Counted from the first letter of the stretch, positions 1 through 9,711 are shown. The stretch is DNA of 64,000 nt from an uncultured Christensenellaceae bacterium (GCA_910587685.1 CAJUMY010000003.1:62001-126000); one strand, 5' to 3'. Notes: a model not told the origin generated them from the letters alone. Numbers and translations: made by a program.

Positions 1-893
1 GATATTTATCTATCCAAAAATTCGCCGATGAGATCAAAAACGACTCGACTTCCTTTCTTCCGTAATCGAATACGACCGTGCCCCAGTCCTTATGCTCGGC
101 TTTGAGAGGGTCGGTATATTCGTAAAGAGGTTCGCCGTCAAAACGGTAAAGCCCGTGCGCGTCTTTCGGAAAATGAGCTATTACCCAATCGAGAATAACG
201 CCGATGCCCGCTTCGTGACATCTGTCGACGAAATACATGAAATCGTGCGGCGTGCCGTATCTCGACGTCGGCGCGAAGAGTCCTGTTACCTGATAGCCCC
301 ACGAACCGTCGAAGGGATATTCAGCTATAGGCAGCACTTCTATATGCGTATAGCCCATACCCTTCACGTAAGGGATGAGCTCATCCGCCATCTTCCTGTA
401 ACTCAATACCGTACCGTCGGCATTTCGCTTCCACGAACCGAGATGAACTTCGTAGATATTGATAGGAGACTCGTAAGGATTCGCCGAATCTCTCTTTGCT
501 ATCCATTTTTTGTCATGCCAAGAGTAACCGTCGATATCGTACAGCTTAGACGCCGTCTGCGGAGCGGTCTCCGCATGATAAGCGTACGGATCGGCCTTGA
601 GCGTTATCTTTCCGCTCGCGGATTCGATACTGTATTTATATATATCGTACTGTTTGAGATTCGGGATCGACGCCTGCCATATCTCGTCGGAAATCTTCGT
701 CATGGGATTTCTTCCCCTGTCCCAGGCGTTAAAATCGCCCACGACCGACACGCTCAAGGCTCTCGGCGCCCAAACGGTAAACGTCCATTCTCCGCTTTCC
801 TTATCGGGTTTCGGCGAAAAAAGATTATACGCTTCGCAATTCGTTCCTTCGTGAAAAATGTAAATAGGGAACTTTGTATCGGAATTATTCATA
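1..893 (-). CDS. glgB: 1,4-alpha-glucan branching enzyme, 5' part (runs off window)
   Basis: Makes the alpha-1,6 branches of glycogen in the cytoplasm. The window holds the first 297 codons; the rest lies beyond base 1. The visible part has an N-terminal CBM48/beta-sandwich region (GDFNAWDRGRNPM) followed by the start of the GH13 barrel, with GYTHIEVLPIAEYPFDGSWGY and the family motif DWVIAHFPKDAHGL. The start at 893 is preceded by AGGGG at good spacing, and a clear promoter lies about 100 bases upstream. The catalytic Asp/Glu region is outside the window, so activity cannot be judged. No other glycogen gene is in view. Confidence 0.93.
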
Positions 894-994
894 ATTGCCC
901 CTTTGTGAATATTGTAATAGAAAATCATATAAATTTCCGCTCGAATATAACGTTCAAGCGACAAATAAATCGACTTTCCAATAATTACTATTTA

Positions 995-1023
995 ATTGTA
1001 CCATATCCTATATGCGATTTCAA
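995..1023 (-). promoter_or_regulatory. Sigma-A-like promoter of glgB
   Basis: On the minus strand TTGAAA and TACAAT are separated by 17 bases. The site lies about 100 bases upstream of the glgB start and reads toward it. Confidence 0.65.
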
Positions 1024-1140
1024 TAGCTAATCAAAATTTTATATAAATCTTTATATTTTATAGCGTATAATATCATAAAAAGTCCAACGTTATACCGCCG
1101 AAGACGCGACGATATTCGTCGACTAAACCCGAATTTTATA

Positions 1141-1173
1141 AAAAATATCCGACGCTACAGAAAAAGCGACGGA
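1141..1173 (-). terminator. Intrinsic terminator
   Basis: On the minus strand a 9-bp stem with one mismatch (TCCGTCGCT / AGCGTCGGA) is followed by TATTTTTTA. It lies just downstream of the frameshifted gene that ends at 1196. Confidence 0.6.
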
Positions 1174-1195
1174 CACTTTCAATAATATCGCGATC

Positions 1196-1449
1196 TCAGT
1201 CAAAGTACTGAACGCCGTTTACATTATCGGTACCGTTCGAAAATCTTACCGTAAAACTGTCTTTTTCATCCGTTGCAAGTTTCACTCCCACTACTTTGAC
1301 GCCGTCGGGTATCCTCACGCTGTAACGGATAGCCGTATTCGACTGCAATCTTTCCTTATCGTAAGCGGAGATCTTATGCTCTTTGAGCTCGCCGTCACGA
1401 ACACCATGATGAAAACGATAGATAAAACGAGAGAAACTCTTTTTTTCAT
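1196..1449 (-). pseudogene. Frameshifted small exported protein
   Basis: An ATG at 1449 with AAGGAG five bases upstream opens a typical signal peptide (MKKRVSLVLSIVFIMVFV). That frame then turns into unlikely protein and stops at 1315. A second frame, offset by two bases, is open across the same region, has no start codon of its own, and encodes protein-like sequence (for example IRYSVRIPDGVKVVGVKLAT, then DSFTVRFSNGTDNVNGVQYFD) to a stop at 1196. The simplest reading is one gene of about 84 codons broken by a single indel near 1390-1400. A terminator follows at once. The family is not recognised. An assembly error in the run of A/T near the start is possible. Confidence 0.55.
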
Positions 1450-1700
1450 AAAAACTCCTTATCCAAAAAACATTATTTACGTAATATTGCAGTCATCGTT
1501 GCAAATGGCTGTGATTTCCGTTCTCCGTATCGACCGCCATAAGATAATCATAACTAGCAAATATCGCAATACAAGCGTACATATATGTAGTTTTTACTGT
1601 CGATTGCTATTCCGGCGACCGTACGTTAAAGTTCGTTAATTTTCAAGACCGAATTCATTGCCATACGTTCTGCAGCTTCGCTTGAAACAGCTAAAGTTCT

Positions 1701-2303
1701 TTAGTCAACCAACTTAACTCCGACCAGAGCCGCGATAACGGGAGACTGCTCGTATGATATCTTCGCTCCTGCAAGTTCGCCGCCCTGTACCGATATACTT
1801 TCGAGCCTGTTACCGCTCAAATCGACGCCTTTGAACGAAGTTCTCGAAAGCTCTATTCCGCTGATATCGGATCTTACTATCTTCAGCGCCTTAAGTTTAT
1901 TTTCGCCAAAAGAAGATTCCCTTAGATTGCACTCGGAAAACTTCACGTTATTCATCTTACACTTGCAAAACGACGTCATTCTCATATCGCACGAAGAAAA
2001 GTCCGCCGTTATATAGCAATCGTCGAACACCGCGCCTACAAGTTTTGTATCCGTAAATTTCCCCGATATACTACAGCCTCGCCACTCGGTATTCGAAAGG
2101 TCTGCGCCCTCGATATCCGTTCCCGTCAAATACACTTTTTCAAAACGCGAACGCAATAGCTTGTTTTTCGAAAATTTCGAATCGTTGACGCTGACGGCGT
2201 AAAAGTAACCGTCCTCCATATCCCCTTCTATCAAGCTATCGTAGTATTCGCCTTCTTCGACAGTGCGCGCCGCAATGCGGTTTTCGTAAATTTTATCCGC
2301 CAT
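1701..2303 (-). CDS. Pentapeptide-repeat protein
   Basis: A protein of 200 residues made almost wholly of A(D/N)LXX-like pentapeptides, for example GTDIEGADLSNTEWRGCSIS and CNLRESSFGENKLKALKIV, expected to form a right-handed quadrilateral beta-helix. There is no signal peptide, so it is probably cytoplasmic. The start at 2303 (MADKIYENR) is chosen because GGGAG lies upstream; TTG at 2321 and ATG at 2312 are alternatives. The end (SPVIAALVGVKLVD) resembles the usual cap of this family. Some members mimic DNA and protect gyrase, but nothing here points to that role. The reading frame stays open for 24 codons after the stop. Confidence 0.85.
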   Translation of the reverse strand: MADKIYENRIAARTVEEGEYYDSLIEGDMEDGYFYAVSVNDSKFSKNKLLRSRFEKVYLTGTDIEGADLSNTEWRGCSISGKFTDTKLVGAVFDDCYITADFSSCDMRMTSFCKCKMNNVKFSECNLRESSFGENKLKALKIVRSDISGIELSRTSFKGVDLSGNRLESISVQGGELAGAKISYEQSPVIAALVGVKLVD

Positions 2304-2423
2304 TGTCTTCATCTCCCGCAATCAATAAAGTATTAGTCCGATAAGTTTTTTATCAATGAACTTTGTCTTTCGCCGTCGTTTCCCCTATCGCGAATAGCTC
2401 CAAACGAAAAACTTCTCTTTTAT

Positions 2424-2464
2424 AAAACGGCAAAAGTCCCGCCGACGGTATCGGCAAAGGACTT
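2424..2464 (-). terminator. Possible terminator after the BNR lipoprotein gene
   Basis: On the minus strand AAGTCC...GCCGA-loop-TCGGC...GACTT forms an interrupted stem followed by TTTTGCCGTTTTAT. It lies about 100 bases downstream of the gene ending at 2564. Confidence 0.5.
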
Positions 2465-2563
2465 CCACACATTTACATAGTCGTATAGTTACAAATTCTT
2501 TCTGCGAATCTACTCATCTCACGTACTCATACGTTCGATAAAGAACCGCGCGATACCGATATT

Positions 2564-3991
2564 TTATTTCGATTTGAAATACTCGACTACCGCGTCAAGA
2601 TCCTTGAGATTGACAGTTTTGCTGAGAATGTACGTCTTTTCGGAATTGACGTATCTGTTAGCCTTGCTGTCCCACTCGCCGAATCTGCCGTAAGAGCTGG
2701 TAACGATGGTTCCGTCTGCGAATACGACGTTACCGCAGTAACCGGTGTCTGCGTTCGCGCTGCGTACAGGAGCATTCTCATCGCCAAGATAAGTATGCGC
2801 GAGTTTTACTCTGTAATCGCCTTCCGTTCCCTCCTTGAGATCGTTCCAGTCGCCTACCCAAGCTACCCAACCTTCGCTCATCCAACCTGTGGATTTTAGC
2901 TCGGGAGCATATTTAGCTATCTTATCAAGGCTTCTCTCGATAGATCTGAACGTGATGAAAAGTCTCCAGTTATCGCCGTCCTTGACCCATTCCGCCTTGT
3001 GTCTTTCGCCGCTGAGAGCCGCGGGCGTTTCTTTAGGTTCGCTCCACGTCTTGCCTTCGTCCGATGAGAAAGATATGAGCGAATTTATCTTCTTGGAGTT
3101 CGATCTTGTGATAAGACACAGCTCGTTGCCCTCTCCGCCTTCGGAACGGATGACCTCTACCTCGCACATATTCGATCTCATTTGAATATCTCTATACTTG
3201 TTGTCTTCGTTATTAAAATACTTCTCGGGATAAGACCACTGCATCTTGCCTTCGCTGTCGAATGTAAGTATCGTTTTATAACAGTTCCAGCTCCTGTCGT
3301 GGAAGAGTCCCATCCACTCGTTCTTCCACTCGTGAGTCTCAGCGTCCTTGAGTCTTGTAACCGAACTCATAGCGACGATAGCGTCGAATACTTTATACGA
3401 TTCCCACCATCCGAAATAGTCTCTTCCGTAGAACGTTTCGAACTCCGTCCACGTCTTGCCTTCGTCCGAAGAAACGCTTGCGTTAAAACCGTTCTTCTTA
3501 TAACTTGCGTCGCCCGGCCAACTCGGATTTCCCGATACCATGAGGAGTTTATCGTCGTTAGACGGAATATTATCCTTGTTGAATATGAGTCTGTATACGG
3601 TCGGAGTCTCCTGCGACTTCGCCCAAGAAGCCGGCACCTTCACGTCGCTCGGCAAATTGTACGTCGCTCCTTTGTCCTTACTGACTCTGACTTTTACGTT
3701 ACCCTTGCCGTGGCCTTCCGGGAACATAGTCATTATCGTATTGAGCTCGCCGTTCGCGTCCTTTATGAGGATGGAATCGGGATGAGCCAAATAATCGGTC
3801 TTGTTATCGGGATCGACTATCGTTCTATTATCAAAGAGATAGTCGTATTTCGGATCGAGACCTTCGGGCTTATTCTCCAGATCGATAAGCGGAATGGTGT
3901 AATCCTTACCTTCGCTGATATTGCCGCATCCTGCGAATACCATAAGCGATACCAGCATGATCGCAATCACTATTACAACTTTTTTACGCAT
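2564..3991 (-). CDS. BNR/sialidase-like lipoprotein
   Basis: An exported protein of about 475 residues. The N-terminus is a lipoprotein signal peptide with lipobox VFAGCG, so it should be tethered to the outer face of the membrane. Two clear Asp-box (BNR) motifs, SSDEGKTW, occur at about residues 182-189 and 316-323, with a related SKDKGATY earlier, which suggests a six-bladed beta-propeller of the sialidase superfamily. The catalytic Arg triad of true sialidases could not be assigned, so the enzyme activity is open; a glycan-active or glycan-binding role fits. The start at 3991 (MRKKVV) follows AGGAG at six bases; an upstream ATG at 4009 would overlap that site. It appears to be transcribed alone from the promoter at 4091-4119. 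Confidence 0.75.
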   Translation of the reverse strand: MRKKVVIVIAIMLVSLMVFAGCGNISEGKDYTIPLIDLENKPEGLDPKYDYLFDNRTIVDPDNKTDYLAHPDSILIKDANGELNTIMTMFPEGHGKGNVKVRVSKDKGATYNLPSDVKVPASWAKSQETPTVYRLIFNKDNIPSNDDKLLMVSGNPSWPGDASYKKNGFNASVSSDEGKTWTEFETFYGRDYFGWWESYKVFDAIVAMSSVTRLKDAETHEWKNEWMGLFHDRSWNCYKTILTFDSEGKMQWSYPEKYFNNEDNKYRDIQMRSNMCEVEVIRSEGGEGNELCLITRSNSKKINSLISFSSDEGKTWSEPKETPAALSGERHKAEWVKDGDNWRLFITFRSIERSLDKIAKYAPELKSTGWMSEGWVAWVGDWNDLKEGTEGDYRVKLAHTYLGDENAPVRSANADTGYCGNVVFADGTIVTSSYGRFGEWDSKANRYVNSEKTYILSKTVNLKDLDAVVEYFKSK

Positions 3992-4090
3992 AATTTTCTC
4001 CTTATTCATATTGCTTAACGCATAAAACGCGAACTTCGATAAAGTATCCGTACTTCCTTTTTGTTCGCAGCCACAATGTCCATCATATAT

Positions 4091-4119
4091 ATTTTACACT
4101 AAAAACATATGAATTTCAA
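4091..4119 (-). promoter_or_regulatory. Promoter of the BNR lipoprotein gene
   Basis: TTGAAA and TAAAAT on the minus strand with a 17-base spacer, about 100 bases before the start codon. Confidence 0.6.
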
Positions 4120-4139
4120 CTCTCTTTAATAAATATTTA

Positions 4140-5021
4140 TTATTCTTCGAACTTTTTTAATTCTTTTTCCTCTTCAGAAGTGATTTTCACATCGTCGGCA
4201 AGCGAACCTTTGCTAAGCACGTTGATATCCTCGAGTTTATATTCTCTTATCTCGTGCGTACCGTCTTTGAGTTCGACGTTCGCCTTTATCGTACGCTTTA
4301 TAACGTCGCCGGACTCAACGTACCCGTATCCGTCCTTTGTCTTTATCTTCGCGTTGATCTTGGGCATAAGTTTGTTAGTCTCTACGTAATAGTCGTTCTC
4401 GTATTTCAAACAGCACATGAGCTTTCCGCAAACTCCGCTTATTTTTGCGGGATTGAGCGACAAACCTTGATTTTTTGCCATACGTATAGATACCTTTTCA
4501 AAATCGGGCAAGTGATTCGCGCAACAGCACGGTCTGCCGCATACCGCGAGCGCTCCCCTCATTTTGATGTCGTCTCTTTCGTATATCTGACGCATCTCTA
4601 TCCTTACGCGAAGCACGCCCGCAAGATCCTTTACTAAATCGCGGAAGTCTATTCTTCCCTCCGCGGTGAAGTAGAATATCGCTTTGCTTTTGTCGAAAGT
4701 ATACTCTGTACCGACGAGTTTCATGGGAAGATCGCGTTTTTCGATCTTTTCCGAACATAGCTTATGAGCGAATTCTTCTTTTTTTATATTTTCTCTCAGC
4801 TGCTCCTCGTCTTTTTTTGTAGCTCGTCTCAATACCTCTTTGAGCGGAGCTACTATCTCCTTATCGTCTACGGACATATTCTGTATCGTTATCTTTCCGT
4901 ATTCGACGCCTCTCTGCGTTTCAACGATAACTCCGTCGTCAAGACCGAATTCTATCCCTTTCGGATCGAAATAATACGACTTGCCGGCATTCCTGAACTT
5001 TACACCAACTACTATCGGCAT
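4140..5021 (-). CDS. ricT: RicT-type PSP1-domain protein
   Basis: A 293-residue PSP1-domain protein (YaaT/RicT family). In Bacillus subtilis RicT works with RicA and RicF in an iron-sulfur Y-complex that guides RNase Y in mRNA maturation and affects sporulation, competence and biofilm formation. The conserved cysteines are present: C161, C165-C167 (GRPCCCANH) and C198, C203, C204 (CGKLMCC), fitting an Fe-S ligand role. It overlaps holB by 10 bases and is the last gene of the tmk-holB-ricT run, the usual Bacillota order. No ricA or ricF was found in the window. Confidence 0.9.
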   Translation of the reverse strand: MPIVVGVKFRNAGKSYYFDPKGIEFGLDDGVIVETQRGVEYGKITIQNMSVDDKEIVAPLKEVLRRATKKDEEQLRENIKKEEFAHKLCSEKIEKRDLPMKLVGTEYTFDKSKAIFYFTAEGRIDFRDLVKDLAGVLRVRIEMRQIYERDDIKMRGALAVCGRPCCCANHLPDFEKVSIRMAKNQGLSLNPAKISGVCGKLMCCLKYENDYYVETNKLMPKINAKIKTKDGYGYVESGDVIKRTIKANVELKDGTHEIREYKLEDINVLSKGSLADDVKITSEEEKELKKFEE

Positions 5022-5956
5022 CTGAATTTTACCTCCAAAATCCCGAGAAGCAAGTAATCCATTACGCCTTGAGGTCGGCAGTTGAAGTGAAGCTTCTCTC
5101 TCGATTTATTAATGATATTTTCAATGTTGACTATACTCATCCTGCTAATGCCGCCCGCCTCGCCGCCCGAAAGCGGGTCTTTGAGCGCGGCTGCGAAAAC
5201 TATTTCGAGTATATCTATGAATTTATTTACGTATTCTTTATCAATTTTGCCCATCTCTGCGACTATAGACGGAACGTCTTTTGAAGATTTGAGTCTTTTA
5301 AGTACGTCTCTTACCCCGTCGTATTCCGCGATAAGATCTCTGTTTGCGGTGAGCAAAGTTTCGATTTTCGAAGCTATGCCGCCCGTTATCTCATACGCTC
5401 TCTTTACCTCGTCCTCGCCGTATTGCGGAAGTTCGCAAGCGACCTCTTCTATCGGGAATCTGCCGACGGTCAGCTTCTTGCATCTCGACTTTACGGTATC
5501 GAGCATACTGTACGAATTGGTCGTTCCTATAAGTATGAGCGTATTGCCGACGGGCTCTTCCAACGTCTTTAACAGCTTGTTCTGAGCCTGAGGACTCATC
5601 TTTTCCCCGCGTTCGATAGCGTATATCATATAGTTATCTTCAAGAGGCTTTACGTACGTGCTCTCTATCATGAGGGCGACGTCCTCGACCTTCAAGTTAC
5701 CGCTCTTATCCTGTCCCTTGAGCCTAAATATATTCGTATTGTTATTTTCCGCTATCTTTCTGCACTCTATACATTCGCCGCAAGCGTTGCCGCTCTCGCA
5801 ATACAACGTCATCGCTACAAGAGTTATGAACGAATCTACGACCTCGCTGTCTCCCGACTCTATCATATACGCGTGCGACAGCCGTCCGCTGTCGATGTCC
5901 TTTTTAATAACGGAAAAAGCCGTCGACGCCGTTATCAGTCTCTGCCATTTTACCAT
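5012..5956 (-). CDS. holB: DNA polymerase III delta' subunit
   Basis: Clamp-loader subunit of 314 residues. The AAA+ fold is recognisable by four zinc-ligand cysteines (C53, C59, C62, C65), the sequence QAQNKLLKTLEEP near residue 125, and TVKSRCKKL, typical of delta'/gamma clamp-loader proteins. The P-loop region (around residue 33) is degenerate, as expected for delta', which does not hydrolyse ATP. It begins within the stop codon of tmk (TAATG, one-base overlap) and overlaps ricT, so the three are translationally coupled. Confidence 0.93.
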   Translation of the reverse strand: MVKWQRLITASTAFSVIKKDIDSGRLSHAYMIESGDSEVVDSFITLVAMTLYCESGNACGECIECRKIAENNNTNIFRLKGQDKSGNLKVEDVALMIESTYVKPLEDNYMIYAIERGEKMSPQAQNKLLKTLEEPVGNTLILIGTTNSYSMLDTVKSRCKKLTVGRFPIEEVACELPQYGEDEVKRAYEITGGIASKIETLLTANRDLIAEYDGVRDVLKRLKSSKDVPSIVAEMGKIDKEYVNKFIDILEIVFAAALKDPLSGGEAGGISRMSIVNIENIINKSREKLHFNCRPQGVMDYLLLGILEVKFRCR

Positions 5957-6582
5957 TATTCGATCAGTCCTTTATTTCTAAGCGCGCTTATTATCTCTTC
6001 GTGAGTTGCGAATTTATTGCCGAGCGGCTTTATTACAACGAACCTGTCGGAATATATCTCGCTCGCCCGTTTGTACCCCTCGTACACTCTGTTATGGAAC
6101 GAAAGCGCTTCGCTCTCGAGCCTATCGCCTTTATCCGCTCCGCCTTTGCGTCTGAACGCGTCCTTGGGATTGAGATCGAGATAAACGGTAGCGTCGGGAA
6201 AACAATCCTTCGCAACGAACTCGTTGAGCGTCTTCACGTATTCGAATCCCAGTCCTCTCGCGTATCCCTGGTACGCCAAAGTGGAATCTATGAATCTGTC
6301 GCATACGACGAGCTTTCCCTCGTCAAGAGCGGGTTTTACGACCTCGCTTATGAGCTGCGCTCTCGAAGCGTTGTACAGTAACAGTTCGCACTCGCCGAAC
6401 ATCTCTTTATTTTCTATCGACAGTATTATATCCCTTATCTTTTCGCTTATCCGAGTTCCTCCCGGCTCTCTTATAAACACCGCTTCCTGACGTGTTTTTA
6501 CAAGATACTCTTTGAGCAATCTTACCTGCGTCGACTTTCCGACGCCTTCGCACCCTTCGAAAGTTATCAGTTTTCCTCGCAT
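5956..6582 (-). CDS. tmk: Thymidylate kinase
   Basis: Phosphorylates dTMP to dTDP in the cytoplasm. It has 208 residues, the normal length. The P-loop is GCEGVGKST (10-18), followed by REPGGT (39-44), DRFIDST (about 96-102) and YLDLNP. It overlaps the upstream PLP-enzyme gene by 16 bases and holB by one, so it belongs to a tight operon. Confidence 0.96.
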   Translation of the reverse strand: MRGKLITFEGCEGVGKSTQVRLLKEYLVKTRQEAVFIREPGGTRISEKIRDIILSIENKEMFGECELLLYNASRAQLISEVVKPALDEGKLVVCDRFIDSTLAYQGYARGLGFEYVKTLNEFVAKDCFPDATVYLDLNPKDAFRRKGGADKGDRLESEALSFHNRVYEGYKRASEIYSDRFVVIKPLGNKFATHEEIISALRNKGLIE

Positions 6583-7856
6583 AATTCCCTCACTGCAATA
6601 TTTTCGCCGACCAGACCGACTATCCTCTCTCTATTGGTAAGAACGGCGCTTGCCGCTTCTTTAGATATTATATCGCCGCTTCTTATCATAGGCGTCCCCG
6701 GCGGATATACCGCTACGTCGGATGCCGACACCTTCCCGACCGAATCCTCGATTTTAACGAACTTCACCCTGCCGACGGCTCGCTTTGCAGAAGACAGCGA
6801 AAAGTTCAAACCATCGCCCTCCTCGTCCTCCGCGACCTCTTCATCAGCCGCGTATTTTTCTCTATACCCGAGAAGTTCGTCCGCGACCGCGTCAAGAAAC
6901 TCCGCATTATAAGGCGTCACGATGAGCGTCATCTCTTTATCCGTCGAAAGCTCGATAAACGTTCCTTTGTCTTCAAGATACTTCGCAACGCGTTTCGCGT
7001 TAGGAGTCTCTATCACTACTCTCGAAAAGTCGGCGTTATCGAGAAACGAATATTTCGTCGCTAATTTTTCCTTGAATCCTTTAACTTTGACAAACGTCTC
7101 CGCATAAAGACGTTCTCCGTCCTTTGACATAACGCTAACAGCGTGATCTATGCTTTCCATCGTGAGATACGACGGACTCGTCGTATGTATTTTTGCCCTG
7201 AAATACTCGGCTAGCGACGAAAGATACTCTCCGTTCACGTTAAGGCACGCTCCTCCCGTCATCACGGGAAGCGTCTTATGCAGACTGTCTATCGTGATAT
7301 CCGCCCTCGAAGCGTTCGAGACGGGAAAAAGTCTCGAGAAGGCAAAGTGCGAACCGTGAGCCTCGTCGACTATCACGGCGGCGCCGTTCCTTCTTTTCTC
7401 TAGAATACGATCTATATCGACTACGCGTCCGAAATAGTCTGGAGTGGTCACGAATATATACTCGCCTCTTTCCGCCGCGGATACCGCTTCTTCTGCGCTC
7501 GATATCTTATATATCCCGAGCCCTATCAGCGACGCGAACGCGTAACACGACTTATGCGCCTTGCCGAAAACGTAAAGCTCGCCTTTCATCTCTTTCGCTA
7601 TAAGGAGCGCTATCTGTATAGCGACGCTGGCTCCGCTCGTTACGATGAGCGACCTATGCGACGAATACGCGCTCTTAAGACGCTCTTCTACGTCTTTTAT
7701 AATTCCCGAAGGCGACTGAAGATTGTCCGAAAAACTAAGCTCGGTGATATCGTATTTTGCAGATGCGTATATCATGCCGTCTATATCTCTTCCGCTGTGT
7801 CCGGGCGTATGAAAACGCTTGTAAGTAGATGAAAAATCAATGATTTCCTTATACAT
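6567..7856 (-). CDS. Orn/Lys/Arg decarboxylase-family PLP enzyme
   Basis: A 429-residue fold-type I PLP enzyme of the Orn/Lys/Arg decarboxylase family. Seen: HTPGH (16-20), a glycine-rich cofactor site (TSGAS, 73-77), DEAHGSH (164-170) and the cofactor lysine in SLHKT (K194). In Bacillota a member of this family (YaaO-like) usually sits just before tmk, as here. The C-terminal domain is shorter than in long basic amino-acid decarboxylases, and the true substrate is not evident; a role in polyamine supply is inference. It starts 9 bases after argS ends. Confidence 0.85.
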   Translation of the reverse strand: MYKEIIDFSSTYKRFHTPGHSGRDIDGMIYASAKYDITELSFSDNLQSPSGIIKDVEERLKSAYSSHRSLIVTSGASVAIQIALLIAKEMKGELYVFGKAHKSCYAFASLIGLGIYKISSAEEAVSAAERGEYIFVTTPDYFGRVVDIDRILEKRRNGAAVIVDEAHGSHFAFSRLFPVSNASRADITIDSLHKTLPVMTGGACLNVNGEYLSSLAEYFRAKIHTTSPSYLTMESIDHAVSVMSKDGERLYAETFVKVKGFKEKLATKYSFLDNADFSRVVIETPNAKRVAKYLEDKGTFIELSTDKEMTLIVTPYNAEFLDAVADELLGYREKYAADEEVAEDEEGDGLNFSLSSAKRAVGRVKFVKIEDSVGKVSASDVAVYPPGTPMIRSGDIISKEAASAVLTNRERIVGLVGENIAVRELCEEN

Positions 7857-7865
7857 ATACGTGAC

Positions 7866-9551
7866 TTACATATGTTCGGGACACTCGATACCGAGAAGTT
7901 CCAGTTCGTTCTTTATGACCTGCTTCGTCGCTTTGACCAAAAGGAGTCTCGCGTTCTTCACTCCCTCTTCGGCTCCTATTATCCTGCTCTCGAAATAGAA
8001 TTTATTGAACGCTTTCGAAAGGTCGATAACGTGACGCACCATAACGCTCGGCTCGTATCTCCTTACCGCCTCTCTATAGCTGTCTTTCAGTCTCGATATA
8101 AGTTTCACTATCTCGTGCGCGGACGGATCGTCGAGCGCCGAATAATCTACGTTATCGCCTATGGACGCCTTTTCTATAAGCGAACAGCATCTTGCGTAAG
8201 TGTACTGAACGTACGGCGCGGTCTCGCCCTCGAATGCTAGCACCTTATCGTAATCGAATACTATATCCTTGATCCTGCCCGACGCGAGCATTGCGAATAC
8301 TACGGCTCCTACGCCGACTTTCTCCGCTATATCTTCCTTTCCTTCTAGGTTCGGATTCTTCTCCTCTATTACTTTAAGAGCTTTCTTTACGGCGGTATCG
8401 AGAACGTCTTTTACGAATACGACTTTGCCGTGACGCGAAGACATTGCGCCCTCTTCGAGCGACACCATGCCGTGCGCGACGTGAACCATATCCTTAGCCC
8501 AGTCGTAACCCATCATTTCGACGACCTTGAATACCTGTCTGAAATGCAGATTCTGCTGATAAGCCACGACGTAGAGCGATTTGTAAAAGTCGTAATTTCT
8601 TTTTCTATAAAAAGCCGCTGCCATATCCCGCGTAGCGTATAAAGTCGCGCCGTCCTGTCTCACGAGCAGACAAGGCGGCATTTCGTCGCCGTCGAACTTG
8701 ACGACCTTCGCGCCTTCGCTCAAAACGAGCAGACCCTTTTCCTCGAGTTCATCGAGCACGGGCGCCATCTTATCGTTATAGAACGCCTCTCCGTTATAGG
8801 AATCAAACGATACGTGAAGTCTGTCATATACCTTCATGACTTCCTTCATCGTTATTTCCTTGAACCACCTAAAGAGTTCGAGAGCTTCTTCGTCGCCATC
8901 CTCTATGTTCTTAAAATAGCGACGGGCTTCGTCGTTCAAGCTCTCGTCTTTTTCCGCCTCTTCGTGGAATTTTACATATATCTCAAGCAGTCCGTCAACG
9001 CCTCTTTTCTCTATATCTTCTTTATCGCCCCACCTTTTATAAGCGGATATGAGCTTTCCGAACTGCGTTCCCCAGTCTCCGAGGTGATTGATACCTACGG
9101 TTTTATAGCCGAGTTTATTGAAAGTACGATAGAGGCTCGCGCCTATCGAAGTATTGAGAAGATGTCCGATGTGGAAAGGCTTTGCTATGTTTACCGACGA
9201 ATAGTCGATACATACCGTCTTTCCGTTTCCCTCGTCGGACGCGCCGTAACTATCGCCCTCTCTTAAGACCTCGTCCAGCGTCCGCTTGGCAAAAGCCACC
9301 TTGTCGATAGTAAAATTGAGATACCCGTTGACTGCCTCGACGATCTTTATATTGTCGTCTTGTCTGACGCTGTTTTTCAGCTCTTGAGCAATCAAAGCCG
9401 GCGACTTACGCATTGTCTTTGCGAACTTGAAGCACGGGAGCGCATAGTCTCCGTTATTCGCGTCCTTTGAAAGAGTGATAAGTTCGTAAAGTTCGTCTTT
9501 GCTTACGCCGTTTATATCTATAAGTTCGGCTATCAGTTTTTTATAGTCCAT
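7866..9551 (-). CDS. argS: Arginyl-tRNA synthetase
   Basis: Charges tRNA-Arg. The 561-residue class I enzyme shows the Add-1-like N-terminal domain, the HIGH motif (127-130, in PFHIGHLLN), and MSSRHGK in place of a canonical KMSKS, normal for ArgRS. The C-terminal anticodon-binding domain ends LGIECPEHM. GGGA upstream supports the start at 9551. No T-box leader is visible in the 160 bases before it, so it is probably read through from ychF or from an unseen promoter. Confidence 0.96.
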   Translation of the reverse strand: MDYKKLIAELIDINGVSKDELYELITLSKDANNGDYALPCFKFAKTMRKSPALIAQELKNSVRQDDNIKIVEAVNGYLNFTIDKVAFAKRTLDEVLREGDSYGASDEGNGKTVCIDYSSVNIAKPFHIGHLLNTSIGASLYRTFNKLGYKTVGINHLGDWGTQFGKLISAYKRWGDKEDIEKRGVDGLLEIYVKFHEEAEKDESLNDEARRYFKNIEDGDEEALELFRWFKEITMKEVMKVYDRLHVSFDSYNGEAFYNDKMAPVLDELEEKGLLVLSEGAKVVKFDGDEMPPCLLVRQDGATLYATRDMAAAFYRKRNYDFYKSLYVVAYQQNLHFRQVFKVVEMMGYDWAKDMVHVAHGMVSLEEGAMSSRHGKVVFVKDVLDTAVKKALKVIEEKNPNLEGKEDIAEKVGVGAVVFAMLASGRIKDIVFDYDKVLAFEGETAPYVQYTYARCCSLIEKASIGDNVDYSALDDPSAHEIVKLISRLKDSYREAVRRYEPSVMVRHVIDLSKAFNKFYFESRIIGAEEGVKNARLLLVKATKQVIKNELELLGIECPEHM

Positions 9552-9711
9552 GTCTTTATTCCCGATTGTGATTTTTTATTTCCGCTCAAAGCGATATATT
9601 TCATTGTCTTTCGGCTGATATTCGAGCTGCGACCAGTCGTCGCGGCAACGCCGATCGTTCATATCATTCGCAACCGACGGTCAAAACGCCGCCGCTATCA
9701 TCTTAATGCAG

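Larger units (their letters stand above)
894..1195. other. Intergenic region upstream of glgB
   Basis: AT-rich gap between glgB and the frameshifted small gene. It holds a glgB promoter (995-1023) and a terminator hairpin for the gene to its right (1141-1173). I see no convincing open frame here on either strand; the long plus-strand frame crossing it is a shadow of glgB. Confidence 0.6.

Noticed and set aside
92..1030. Plus-strand open frame over the glgB region
   Set aside because: Antisense to glgB, whose translated motifs are unmistakable.
9552..9711. T-box leader before argS
   Set aside because: No T-box core sequence or specifier stem was found, and the gap is too short for a normal T-box with terminator.
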